This document shows, piece by piece, positions 35,200-43,761 of a stretch of 64,000 nucleotides of DNA. Source of the DNA: JAXLYX01 sp046351215 (GTDB taxonomy: Bacteria; Myxococcota_A; Polyangia; Polyangiales; Houyiibacteriaceae); assembly GCA_046351215.1 (NCBI GenBank), contig JAXLYX010000005.1, positions 659,622 through 723,621 on the forward strand. The letters run 5' to 3'. Position 1 is the first letter of the stretch; every line of letters begins with the position of its first letter. Below the pieces are notes generated by a model. That model was not told the DNA's origin. It saw only the letters and a list, made by a program, of their open reading frames with translations, and did no database searches. The position numbers were made by a program, and so were the translations under genes.

Positions 35200-36084
35200 G
35201 TGTCCGAGCCTCCGAAGCCGCAGCCGCGCATGCTCGACCCGCAGGGCCGGCCGACGCTCGTCGCGCTCGGACAGAAGAAGACGCCGCTCGTCGACCTCTA
35301 CCACGAGATGCTCGTCACTCCGTGGCGTCGTCTGCTCGGCTTGATGGCGATCACGTACCTCTCGGTGAACGCGATCTTCGCCTCGCTCTACATGCTCGGC
35401 GGCGACTGCGTGCAGGGCGCGAGGCGAGGCCACTTCGAGGACTACTTCTTCTTCAGCGTCCACACGACCTCGACCATCGGCTACGGCTCGATGTGGCCGA
35501 AGACGCTCTACGCGCACTCGCTCGTCACCGTGCAGGTCCTGCTCGGCATGATGCTCGTCGCGCTCGGAACGGGCCTCGCCTTCGCGAAGTTCGCGCGCCC
35601 GTCGGCGCGCGTGCGCTGGAGCCGCCACTGCGTGATCCGTCCCTTCGACGGCGTCCCGACCCTGATGTTCCGCATGGCGAACGAGCGCGCGAACCAGATC
35701 GTCGAGGCGCGCCTCTCGGTGAACGTCGTGCGGGACGAGGTCTCGTCCGAGGGCGAGAAGCTGCGCCGCTTCCATCCGATGCGCCTCGTGCGCGAGAGCT
35801 CGCCCCTCTTCGCCCTGAGCTGGACGGCGCTCCATCCGATCGACGAGCAGAGCCCGCTCCACGGCAAGACCCTCGACGAGCTGCGGGCGGTGCGGACCGA
35901 GATCCTCGTCGCCTTCGCCGGCACCGACGAGACCTTCGCCCAGACCGTCCACGCGCGGAACTCGTACACGATGGACGATCTCCGCTTCGACCACCGTTTC
36001 GCCGACATCATGGAAGAGCTCCCCGACGGTCGACGCGTGATGCACTACGACCGCTTCGACGACGTCGAGCCCTTGCCCCGCTGA
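35200..36084 (+). CDS. KirBac-type inward-rectifier potassium channel
   Basis: 294 residues from GTG 35200. Slide helix DLYHEMLVTPWRRL (32-45), first membrane helix about 46-66, pore helix and filter HTTSTIGYG (TIGYG at 92-96), second helix about 104-128 with a small-residue bend, then the cytoplasmic immunoglobulin-like Kir domain (SRHCVIRPFDGVPTLMFRMANERANQI). The length is typical of prokaryotic Kir channels, which conduct K+ and respond to lipids and pH. It follows an ECF sigma gene on the same strand with a 32-base gap and is followed by a hydrolase after 23 bases. Co-expression is likely, though the reason is unknown. Confidence 0.94.
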   Translation: MSEPPKPQPRMLDPQGRPTLVALGQKKTPLVDLYHEMLVTPWRRLLGLMAITYLSVNAIFASLYMLGGDCVQGARRGHFEDYFFFSVHTTSTIGYGSMWPKTLYAHSLVTVQVLLGMMLVALGTGLAFAKFARPSARVRWSRHCVIRPFDGVPTLMFRMANERANQIVEARLSVNVVRDEVSSEGEKLRRFHPMRLVRESSPLFALSWTALHPIDEQSPLHGKTLDELRAVRTEILVAFAGTDETFAQTVHARNSYTMDDLRFDHRFADIMEELPDGRRVMHYDRFDDVEPLPR

Positions 36085-36107
36085 GCCCACGACCCGAGAG
36101 GTCCGAG

Positions 36108-36842
36108 ATGCGCCAAGAAGAGATCCGAGTCGACGTCGAAGGCCATCCGATGCGGGCGATCCTGACGGTGCCCGAGACGGGGAGGAAGGCGCCCGGCCTC
36201 GTGATCGTCTTCGAGATCCTCGGGCTCAACGACGAGATGAAGCGGGTCGCCCGCGACTTCGCCGCGAAGGGCTACGCCTCCATCCTCCCCGATCTCTTCG
36301 ACCGTCCCGACCCGAAGCCCCTCTGCGTGGCGAAGACGCTGCTCGACCAGCGGCTCGGCCGGGGGCGGAGCTTCACGGCGATCGAGAACGCGCGGCGCAC
36401 GCTCGCGGCGCGCTCCGAGGTGGACGGCGAGCGGCTCGGCATCGTCGGCTTCTGCCTCGGCGGGGGCTTCGCGATCGCGGTCGGTGCGCGCGGAGGCTAC
36501 AAGGTCGCGGCCCCCTTCTACGGCATGATGCCGAGCGACACCGAGAGCGTCCGGAGCCTCTGTCCGACGGTCGCGAGCTACGGCGCGCGCGACACCCTCT
36601 TCGTGTCCCAGGGCGAGAAACTGCGGCGCCATCTCGAGCAATACCGGATCCCCCACGACTACAAGCTCTACGAGGGCGCGGGCCACAGCTTCATGACGCA
36701 CATGCCCGCACCGTTCGAGATCTTCGATCCGATCCATCCGCTGCATCCGGGCTTCCACGCGCCGTCCGAGAAGGACGCGTGGGAGCGGATGCTCGCGTTC
36801 TTCCGCACCCACCTCGACGCGCCCGACGAGGCGTCGGCGTAG
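36108..36842 (+). CDS. dienelactone hydrolase family alpha/beta hydrolase
   Basis: 244 residues, cytoplasmic. The Cys-Asp-His triad of dienelactone hydrolases is present: C116 in GFCLGGG, D162 in ARDTLF and H193 in GAGHSF, with E36 in FEILGLN interacting with the nucleophile as in the family. Known members hydrolyse dienelactones in chlorocatechol degradation, but many act on other esters or small substrates. No aromatic degradation genes surround it; its operon partners are a Kir channel and an ECF sigma factor. The substrate is not assigned. Confidence 0.9.
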   Translation: MRQEEIRVDVEGHPMRAILTVPETGRKAPGLVIVFEILGLNDEMKRVARDFAAKGYASILPDLFDRPDPKPLCVAKTLLDQRLGRGRSFTAIENARRTLAARSEVDGERLGIVGFCLGGGFAIAVGARGGYKVAAPFYGMMPSDTESVRSLCPTVASYGARDTLFVSQGEKLRRHLEQYRIPHDYKLYEGAGHSFMTHMPAPFEIFDPIHPLHPGFHAPSEKDAWERMLAFFRTHLDAPDEASA

Positions 36843-36856
36843 GACCGCGCCCGGCG

Positions 36857-37513
36857 TCAGACGCCCTGGACGTCCTTGCCCCAGACGAGCTTGTGGATCT
36901 GGAGCTGGAAGCGCGCCGGGAGGCGGTCCTCGAGCATCCACGCGACGAGGTCCTTCGGCTCGAGCTCGCCGAAGACGGGCGAGAGGAGGACGTGGCGGAC
37001 GCGCGAAGCAAGCTCGTGGCGACGGATCACGTCACGGGCCCACTCGTAGTCGGCGCGATCGGCGAGGACCATCTTCACCTCGTCGCGCGGGGTGAGCAGC
37101 GGAATGTTCTCCCAGCGGTTGCGTGCGCTCTCGCCGCTTCCGGGCGGCTTGAGGTCGAGGATGCGGTGGACGCGCGCGTCCACGCCCGAGATGTCGCGCT
37201 CGCCGCTCGTCTCGAGGAGCACCGTCCGCCCCGCGTCGGCGAGCTCGCGCATCAGGGCGAGCGAGCCGGCCTGGAGGAGCGGCTCGCCGCCCGTGACGAG
37301 GACGAGCTCCGTGCCGAAGGCGAGCGCCTTCGAGAGCACCTCGGAGCGGGCCATGCGCGTGCCGCCGCTGAAGGCCTGCGTCGTATCGCACCACCGGCAG
37401 CGGAGGTTGCACGCCGTCGTGCGCACGAACGTGCACGGGAGGCCGACGAACGACGTCTCGCCCTGCACGGAGGCGTAGATCTCGTGGATCACGAGCGTGT
37501 CGTCCGAGGCCAT
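36857..37513 (-). CDS. queE: 7-carboxy-7-deazaguanine synthase
   Basis: 218 residues. A radical-SAM enzyme that converts 6-carboxytetrahydropterin to 7-carboxy-7-deazaguanine for queuosine biosynthesis. The N-terminus has EIYASVQGETSFVGLPCTFVR, then the CxxxCxxC cluster at C35, C39, C42 (CNLRCRWC), TGGEPLL at 74-80 and the SAM/substrate segment LLETSGER. The shortened TIM barrel matches QueE. Other queuosine genes (queC, queD, queF) are not in the window. It converges with the hydrolase and follows the SGNH gene by 86 bases. Confidence 0.94.
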   Translation of the reverse strand: MASDDTLVIHEIYASVQGETSFVGLPCTFVRTTACNLRCRWCDTTQAFSGGTRMARSEVLSKALAFGTELVLVTGGEPLLQAGSLALMRELADAGRTVLLETSGERDISGVDARVHRILDLKPPGSGESARNRWENIPLLTPRDEVKMVLADRADYEWARDVIRRHELASRVRHVLLSPVFGELEPKDLVAWMLEDRLPARFQLQIHKLVWGKDVQGV

Positions 37514-37599
37514 GGGGCCGACGATCTAGCACGAAGGGGCGGGGCTCGCCCGCCGGGGGTCCGCGGCGAGGGACCCCCTCCCGAGCCGGGAGGAGCCTC

Positions 37600-38991
37600 T
37601 CAGCGGCCGCGTCGAGCGGGCGTGCTCGCGGGCGGCTCGACGTCGACGACGAGCAGGTAGCGGGGCTCGCCGGAGACGTCCTCGGGGAGACGTCGGGGCC
37701 GGAAGACGACGACGGAGAGCTCGTGGACGCCGGCCGGGAGGTCCAGCACCTGCTCCTCTTCGCCGTGGCCGAGACAGGTCGCGGAGCCGGCCGCTCGGAC
37801 CTCGACGCGGGCCTCGATCGGGCCCATCGCCAGCGCCGTCACGCGCACCCGGAGCGGCTCGGCGGTGGTCATCCGGTAGACCTGGCGCTGCCCTTCGACG
37901 ACCTCGCCGGCGCACTCGGCCGTCGTGGTGTAGGCGCCGCCGGCGAGCGACGTCGCGAGGCGACGATCGGAGAACGGCAACGTGGCGACGCGGACGGGGT
38001 CTCCCGCCGAGCCGACCCCGCGGAGCGCGGGGCGATCCGCCGCCGGTGCGGGCTCGCCGGCGACGAAGCCGCGTCGGAGAGCGTCGAGCATCTCGAGCAC
38101 CATCAGGTTCCGCACGTTGTTCCCGTGCGCGAGGCCCTCGGCTCCGAAGTCACAGGCCCGCCCTCGGGCCCGCACGACGTAGGTGTTCGGATGGATTCCA
38201 TCCTCCGCGAGGCCGCGCCCGGGCAGAGGCAGCATGGCCTGGTGGAAGTCGACGTACGGAATCCCCCACGCGGCCGCGACGGCCGCGCTCATGCGGTTGT
38301 ACCGCCGCACCTGCTCGTTCATCTCGGCGTCGCTCGGCCTGCGCGGGTACGTCGAGCCGAGCACCGGGATCACGCCACGCTCCGTGAGGAGCGTGAGCAG
38401 CCGGTCGAGGCGCTCGCCGAACTGGTGGGCGTTCTTCCCTTCGACGTCGTTCGAGCCGAAGAAGGCGAGCGCGAACCGCGCGTGGGTGAGCGCGACCTCC
38501 TCGACGACGTGGGGCCGCCGGCCGCTCATGCCGTGGCGGATGCTCCAGCCCACCTCCGCCGCCGTGCTCGAACGGCCGAAGGGCGTGTGCGAGAGGATCC
38601 GGCCCTGCCGGAACCAGTCGAGGGTCGGTCGGAGCGCGTCGCGGCCCGCGAGGTTCGGCTCCTCCGTCTCGAAGCAGTGAAGGAAGGCGAGGCTGACGAC
38701 GCTCGAGCCGCCCATCTTCGCGAAGACGTGGGGATCGAGCTCCGGGTTGCGGGCCGCGATCGCGCGTAGGCCCTCGAGCATCGCGGGGGTGATCGGCGAG
38801 AGGCGCGGGATCGGCTCGACGCGCACGACGGGCTCGGGAGCCGGCGCGGCAGGGGCCGCCTCGGCGGGCGCCGGAGACGCGGTCGCGGAGCCCTGCGCGG
38901 CCCCCTGCTCGGCCCGCGAGGGATCTCCTCCGCAAGGACCGAGCACCGAGGCGAAGACGAGCGCTCCGGTGAGACCGGCGAGACGAATCAT
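37600..38991 (-). CDS. SGNH/GDSL-type hydrolase lipoprotein
   Basis: 463 residues from ATG 38991, favoured over the upstream ATG at 39003 because GGAAGCAGC precedes it. Signal peptide with cysteine 20 (LGPC; proline before the cysteine is unusual, so lipidation is tentative), then a Pro/Ala-rich linker. Blocks of the SGNH fold are GGSS (94-97, candidate serine), GSND (179-182) and DGIHPN (264-269, catalytic Asp-His). After residue 300 a beta-sandwich-like domain follows. Such enzymes often remove acetyl groups from surface sugars. It sits downstream of the polysaccharide synthase/deacetylase gene, which supports that role by context only. Confidence 0.83.
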   Translation of the reverse strand: MIRLAGLTGALVFASVLGPCGGDPSRAEQGAAQGSATASPAPAEAAPAAPAPEPVVRVEPIPRLSPITPAMLEGLRAIAARNPELDPHVFAKMGGSSVVSLAFLHCFETEEPNLAGRDALRPTLDWFRQGRILSHTPFGRSSTAAEVGWSIRHGMSGRRPHVVEEVALTHARFALAFFGSNDVEGKNAHQFGERLDRLLTLLTERGVIPVLGSTYPRRPSDAEMNEQVRRYNRMSAAVAAAWGIPYVDFHQAMLPLPGRGLAEDGIHPNTYVVRARGRACDFGAEGLAHGNNVRNLMVLEMLDALRRGFVAGEPAPAADRPALRGVGSAGDPVRVATLPFSDRRLATSLAGGAYTTTAECAGEVVEGQRQVYRMTTAEPLRVRVTALAMGPIEARVEVRAAGSATCLGHGEEEQVLDLPAGVHELSVVVFRPRRLPEDVSGEPRYLLVVDVEPPASTPARRGR

Positions 38992-39085
38992 GCTGCTTCC
39001 CATGCGTGCGGACGCTGCCCGGACCGCGACGGGGGCGGGCGGCCCGCAGGCTTAGCACTCGCCCGCGGAGGGGGGAACCCCCCCC

Positions 39086-40243
39086 TCACCCCCGGAGCCT
39101 CGCCTCCGTGTGCCGCGTCGCCTCCCTCTCCACCGCCCGCCGTGCGACCCGCACCGTCCGGCCGAGCTGCGCCCTCCCCGTGGGCCCGTCGGGCTGCGCC
39201 GCGAGCGCGTCGAGGAGGCCGTGGAGCGAGGCGAGGTCCGTCGGCCTCGTGCCGTCGCCGAGGAAGAGCCGCTCGAACGCGGACGGGCTCGCATGCCGCA
39301 CGCGAACGAGCTGTGCGAGGAGCGAGAGCCGTGCCCGTGCATCGAGCCCCTCGGCCCCACGGAGCCCGTCGACGACCGCGGCCGCGGCACGGTGATCGCG
39401 GAGCGCCCGCTGCTCGCTGGCGAGGCGATCGCCCCCCCGCTCGAGCGCCGCGACGAAGCGCTCGAACGACGGCGGCTCGCTCATCGCCGCGCGCGTGTAC
39501 CAGCCGGCCCGGTTCTCCGCGACGTGGCCACGTCGGAGGTAGAAACCGAGGTGGTCCCCGAGCCGGGCGCGGAGCGGCTCGAGGTCGAAGCGACGACAGG
39601 CGGCGGTCGGCGGGAGCCCTCGTCCGACGGCACGGACGGCCCGGACCAGATCCCGCGTGCGGGCGAGGAGCTCGAGCTCGCGGGCAGGCAACCCCGTGGC
39701 CGCTTCGAACGCGCGTCCGTGGCGCGCGACGAGGCCGGCGAAGTCCCGCTCGCTCGCCGTGCGGCGGAGGTCGTCGAGCGACGCTCGGTCGAGACCGCTC
39801 GGCCCCTCGCCGCGGCCGCGGACGAGGAAGTCGTAGTACGCGAGCGCCGCGCTTCCCTTCCGCTCGAGCGCCTCGAGCTCGGCGCGTGCGACGCCGAGCC
39901 GTGCGAGGCTCGGGTCGGGGAGCGAGACGAGCGCTCGGACCTGGAGCGAGACGAGCAGCTGCGAGCGGCCGATCGACGCGGGCGCTCCGGCCGTGGTGCG
40001 CCGGCGCGAGGCCACGAACGTCCCTCCGGACTCGAGCCCGTCGACGAGGGCGGTGACCCGCAGGAAGAGCGCGCGCTCGGCGGCCGGGAGCGACTCGACG
40101 CGGAGGCTGCCCGGCGGTGGATCGAGCCTATCGTGCCGCTCGGGAGGCCCGGTGTCGCCCGAGCGCTCCCCGGCGGTACGCCGCGCGGCGCCGTGCGCGA
40201 TGTGCCTCGTCCCCGCCGCCCCGCTCGCTCGGACCCCGTCCAT
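39086..40243 (-). CDS. hypothetical alpha-helical protein
   Basis: 385 residues. I do not recognise a family. The start ATG at 40243 has GGAGGGCGCG immediately before it, and the third-codon composition favours this frame over the overlapping opposite-strand frame. It is soluble, Arg/Ala/Leu-rich and mostly helical, with no signal peptide; segments such as LFLRVTALVDGLESGGTFVA and LVARHGRAFEAATGLPARELELLARTRDL look like packed helices. It lies 49 bases after the GH18-deacetylase-GT2 gene and 94 bases before the SGNH lipoprotein, all on the minus strand, so it may be an accessory in the same pathway. Confidence 0.6.
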   Translation of the reverse strand: MDGVRASGAAGTRHIAHGAARRTAGERSGDTGPPERHDRLDPPPGSLRVESLPAAERALFLRVTALVDGLESGGTFVASRRRTTAGAPASIGRSQLLVSLQVRALVSLPDPSLARLGVARAELEALERKGSAALAYYDFLVRGRGEGPSGLDRASLDDLRRTASERDFAGLVARHGRAFEAATGLPARELELLARTRDLVRAVRAVGRGLPPTAACRRFDLEPLRARLGDHLGFYLRRGHVAENRAGWYTRAAMSEPPSFERFVAALERGGDRLASEQRALRDHRAAAAVVDGLRGAEGLDARARLSLLAQLVRVRHASPSAFERLFLGDGTRPTDLASLHGLLDALAAQPDGPTGRAQLGRTVRVARRAVEREATRHTEARLRG

Positions 40244-40292
40244 CGCGCCCTCCGACTCGCGTCCTCGGGCGGAACGGGAGCCGGTTGCGGAT

Positions 40293-43200
40293 TCAGGCCG
40301 CCGTCGAAGCGGCGTCGCCTCCCACGAGGGTCACGGCGACGCTGCCGGTGCGGTCGAGCTTCTTCCAGCCGTGACGCGCGCCTTCGAGGACCGCGAGCAT
40401 CGACTTCAGGCTGACGAGGTACATGAACTGGCGGTAGGTGAAGCGCTGCACGAGCAGGAGCAGGAGCCAGCGCATCGGCTTCCGATCGAGGCGGAAGGCG
40501 AGCGCGCTCGCGACGACGTCCATCGCGAGGAATCCGGCATAGCCGGCGAGGATGGCCGAGAAATCGCCCGAGAGGAGCGAGAGGAGGAGCACGAAGTCGC
40601 CGATCGGGCTGACGAGCGGGAAGAGCACCTGGAAGAGCAGGATGTTCGGGAGGCCGAACCAGCCGAGCGGGCCCCGGAAGAGCGCGCTCCGATGCTTCCC
40701 GAGGCATTGGTACGTGCCGTACGTCCAGCGGAAGCGCTGCTTCCAGAGGGCCGTCAGGGTCTCGGGCGCCTCGGTCCGCGCGATGGCCCGCGGCTCGTAG
40801 GTGATGCGGCCGCCGTTCCGGAGCACCGAGAGCGTGAGGTCGGCGTCCTCCGTCAGCGTGTCGTGGCCGTAGCCGCCGACGGCGAGCACGGCCTCGCGAC
40901 GCCACGCGCCGAGCGCCCCGGGGACGACCGTCACGGAGTTGAGCGCCGCGAACGCGCGCCGATCGAAGTTCTGGCTCGTGACGTACTCGATCGCCTGGAA
41001 GACGGTGAGCGCCGAGTGCGTGTTGCCGACCTCGACGTTGCCGCAGACGGCCGTGACGGACGCGTCGGCGAAGTGCGAGACGAGATGGTGGATCGCCATG
41101 CGATCGATGACGGTGTCGGCGTCGACCGCGACCACGATCGAGCCGCGCGCGTGCGCGAGTCCGTGGTTCGCCGCGTCGGCCTTGCCGCCGTTCGGCTTGC
41201 GAAGGCAGCGCACGCGACGCTCCGTCGTCGCGATGCGCTCGACGACCTCGGCCGTGTCGTCGGTCGAGCCGTCGTCGATGACGACGATCTCGATCTCGCG
41301 GTACACGCTCTCGAGCAGCGAGGCGATCGTCGAGGCGATGACCTTGCCCTCGTTGTAGGCGGGCACGAGCACCGTGACGAGCGGGCGGAAACCGTCGGGC
41401 AGCGAGGGGAGCGGCTTCTTCGCCCCGCGCAGGACGAGGAAGGCGAGGAAGAGGATGCGCAGCGCGGCGAGCGCCGTGCAGGCGAGGAAGAGCCATTGGA
41501 TCGCGCGGAAGCCGAGGCCCCGGGCGGTGGTGACGCCCGTGCTCGCGAGGGCGACGGCCGCGTCGGCCCGCGAGAGGCGCTGGAGCAGGAGCTCGGGCGC
41601 GACGTCGGCGTAGCGATCGAGGGGGACGACCGGCGTGCCGAGCGCCTCGAGCCGCGGGAGCGCGAGCCGCAGGCCTTCCACGGTGTCGCGCCGGTTCCCG
41701 CCGCCGTCGTGGAGCAGGACGATGCGGCCGCCCGCCCGCACCTCGTCGACGATGCGCGAAGCGATGGCCGCGGCGCCGGGCGACGACCAGTCGCGCGGAT
41801 CCACCTCGGCGCCGACGAAGAGGTAGCCGGCCTCGAGCGCGGGGAGCTGCACCGCGAGCTCCGCCGGGGCGAAGGGATCGAAGGCGTCGGTGAACGGCGG
41901 ACGGTAGAGCGGGGTCCCGCGACCGACGAGGCCCTCGAGGACGCGCTGCGTCGAGTGGAGCTCGAGATCGATCTCGTCGCGGTCGAGCGTGTCGAGGTGC
42001 GGATGGTGGTAGGTGTGGTTCCCGACGAGGTGTCCCTCGGCGACGATGCGACGGACGAGCTCCGGGTAGAGGGTCGCGCGCTCTCCGAGGACGAAGAAGG
42101 TGGCCTTCGCGTGGTGCGCGCGGAGGACGTCGAGGATGCGCGGGGTCCACTCGGGATCCGGGCCGTCGTCGAACGTCAGCACGACGCCCCGATCCGGATG
42201 GCCGCGTCGCTCGAGGATCGTCCCGCTCGGCGTCTCGGCGTAGACCGCGTGCACGATCCGGCCGCCGCGATCCCGCTCGAGCCGACGGTGGCCGGCGCGC
42301 GGGCGGGTGACGAGCCCGAGGACCTCGCCCTCGCCGACGACCCGGACCTCGGAGCGAGGCGGCGGGATCGAGGCGAGATCGGCGCGTGCGTCGCGGCCGA
42401 GCGGCGAGAGGAAGGGATAGAGCGTCTCGTCCTCGGAGCCGAGGCGCCAGAGCGCGACGCGTCCGAGGCCGAGCGACGCGAGATGCTGGCCCTGGTTCGC
42501 GACGGAGAGCGCGTCGAGGCAGAAGACGTCGTGGAGCTGGCCCCCGGCGTCGCGATACGCGAAGCGCGTGTTCTCGACCTCGCGCACGAGCTCGGGATGC
42601 GCGCCGGCCGCGGCGGCACGCGCCATCGCGTCGCCGAACGGCAGCGCTTCGGCCGGTTGGCCACTGCTGGGACGCCAGTCGTAGCAGTAGCTCCCGAGCG
42701 CCACGACGAGACGATCGGCGGGGATGCGGACACGGGCCTCCTCGACGGCCTCCGCGAACCACGTGCGCGAGGCGATCGGCCCCGGCGCCGACGAGGGGAA
42801 GTGCTGGTCGTAGGCCATCACGAGGACGGCGTCCGCGACGTTGCCGACGTACTCGAGATCGTACGCGGGATCGTGGATGGAGACGTCGACGGTGAGCCGC
42901 AGGTCCTCTTCGTGCAGTGCGGTCCGGAGGTCGACGAGGAACTCGAGGTACGCCTCGGAGTCGTCCGGCGAGAGCGCCTCGAGGTCGACGTTCAGACCAT
43001 CGGCGTCGAGCGCGACGAGGCGATCGACGAGCTTCCGCACGACGCAGCGACGAGCGACGTCGTCGCTCATCATCTCCTTCAGCGTCTCCCGCTCCCAGTG
43101 TCCGTCGACGAGGTTCGCGACCCGCGGGAGCACGAGGACGTCGCTCCCCGCGAGGCGCGTGCGCGTCGGCGCGTCCACCTGCTCGTGGACCTCGCAGCCG

Positions 43201-43625
43201 GGCCCCGCGACCCGGAACCAATCCGGCACGACGACGTCGAGGGAACGGAGGTGACGAGCGAGTGAACGATCGGCGGCGGGGTCGCCGGCGACGGTGAAGC
43301 CGACGACCGCGTCGCGCGGAAGGGGCATGGCGCCGCCCTCGACGCGCGCCGCGAGCGCGGCCTTGCGGCGCTCCATGCGGCGGAGGAAGCGGGCGTAGTC
43401 GCGGGAGATCGGGGTGGCCGGCGCATCGCTCGCCCGGGTCTCGGTGTAGCCGCGCGCGGGCTCGGCCCGGAGGCGGGGCCGGGAGGCCGCCGCATTGCGG
43501 AGGGCCGGGGGGACGTAGAGCCCCGCGACGAAGACGCCTCCGAGCAGGCCGGCGAGGAGGAGGAGGAGGGCGGCCAGGCGGACGAACCGTTTCCAGCGCT
43601 TGCCCGAAGCATCTTCGAAGATCAT
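40293..43625 (-). CDS. trifunctional GH18-polysaccharide deacetylase-GT2 membrane protein
   Basis: 1110 residues from ATG 43625. A membrane anchor lies at about 14-38. A GH18-like hydrolase domain spans about 100-420 with DGLNVDLE at 209-216 (catalytic E216). A NodB deacetylase follows with TFDDGPD at 484-490 and metal His H537/H541. After a membrane helix (about 706-732) comes a processive GT2 domain with VPAYNEG, D835-x-D837, T925-E-D927 and QRFRW at 963-967, then C-terminal helices. All three catalytic sites look intact. It could polymerise, deacetylate and trim a GlcNAc-type glucan (poly-N-acetylglucosamine or chitosan-like); the polymer is inferred. Confidence 0.9.
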   Translation of the reverse strand: MIFEDASGKRWKRFVRLAALLLLLAGLLGGVFVAGLYVPPALRNAAASRPRLRAEPARGYTETRASDAPATPISRDYARFLRRMERRKAALAARVEGGAMPLPRDAVVGFTVAGDPAADRSLARHLRSLDVVVPDWFRVAGPGCEVHEQVDAPTRTRLAGSDVLVLPRVANLVDGHWERETLKEMMSDDVARRCVVRKLVDRLVALDADGLNVDLEALSPDDSEAYLEFLVDLRTALHEEDLRLTVDVSIHDPAYDLEYVGNVADAVLVMAYDQHFPSSAPGPIASRTWFAEAVEEARVRIPADRLVVALGSYCYDWRPSSGQPAEALPFGDAMARAAAAGAHPELVREVENTRFAYRDAGGQLHDVFCLDALSVANQGQHLASLGLGRVALWRLGSEDETLYPFLSPLGRDARADLASIPPPRSEVRVVGEGEVLGLVTRPRAGHRRLERDRGGRIVHAVYAETPSGTILERRGHPDRGVVLTFDDGPDPEWTPRILDVLRAHHAKATFFVLGERATLYPELVRRIVAEGHLVGNHTYHHPHLDTLDRDEIDLELHSTQRVLEGLVGRGTPLYRPPFTDAFDPFAPAELAVQLPALEAGYLFVGAEVDPRDWSSPGAAAIASRIVDEVRAGGRIVLLHDGGGNRRDTVEGLRLALPRLEALGTPVVPLDRYADVAPELLLQRLSRADAAVALASTGVTTARGLGFRAIQWLFLACTALAALRILFLAFLVLRGAKKPLPSLPDGFRPLVTVLVPAYNEGKVIASTIASLLESVYREIEIVVIDDGSTDDTAEVVERIATTERRVRCLRKPNGGKADAANHGLAHARGSIVVAVDADTVIDRMAIHHLVSHFADASVTAVCGNVEVGNTHSALTVFQAIEYVTSQNFDRRAFAALNSVTVVPGALGAWRREAVLAVGGYGHDTLTEDADLTLSVLRNGGRITYEPRAIARTEAPETLTALWKQRFRWTYGTYQCLGKHRSALFRGPLGWFGLPNILLFQVLFPLVSPIGDFVLLLSLLSGDFSAILAGYAGFLAMDVVASALAFRLDRKPMRWLLLLLVQRFTYRQFMYLVSLKSMLAVLEGARHGWKKLDRTGSVAVTLVGGDAASTAA

Positions 43626-43761
43626 GGCGTTCCGTGACCGTGTCCGCCGCGAGCCCATCCCGAAATCGGGCGTCCCGGTCACGCGGCGCGAGTATGGGTC
43701 CGTTCCCTACACCTTCAAGGGCGACCGTCCACGTTCGAGGACTCCGGGGCCCGCCCGGGTG

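Noticed and set aside
39110..40414. 434-residue plus-strand frame opposite the hypothetical helical protein
   Set aside because: It is Arg/Glu/Pro-biased shadow sequence, while the minus-strand frame has a ribosome site and ordered helices.
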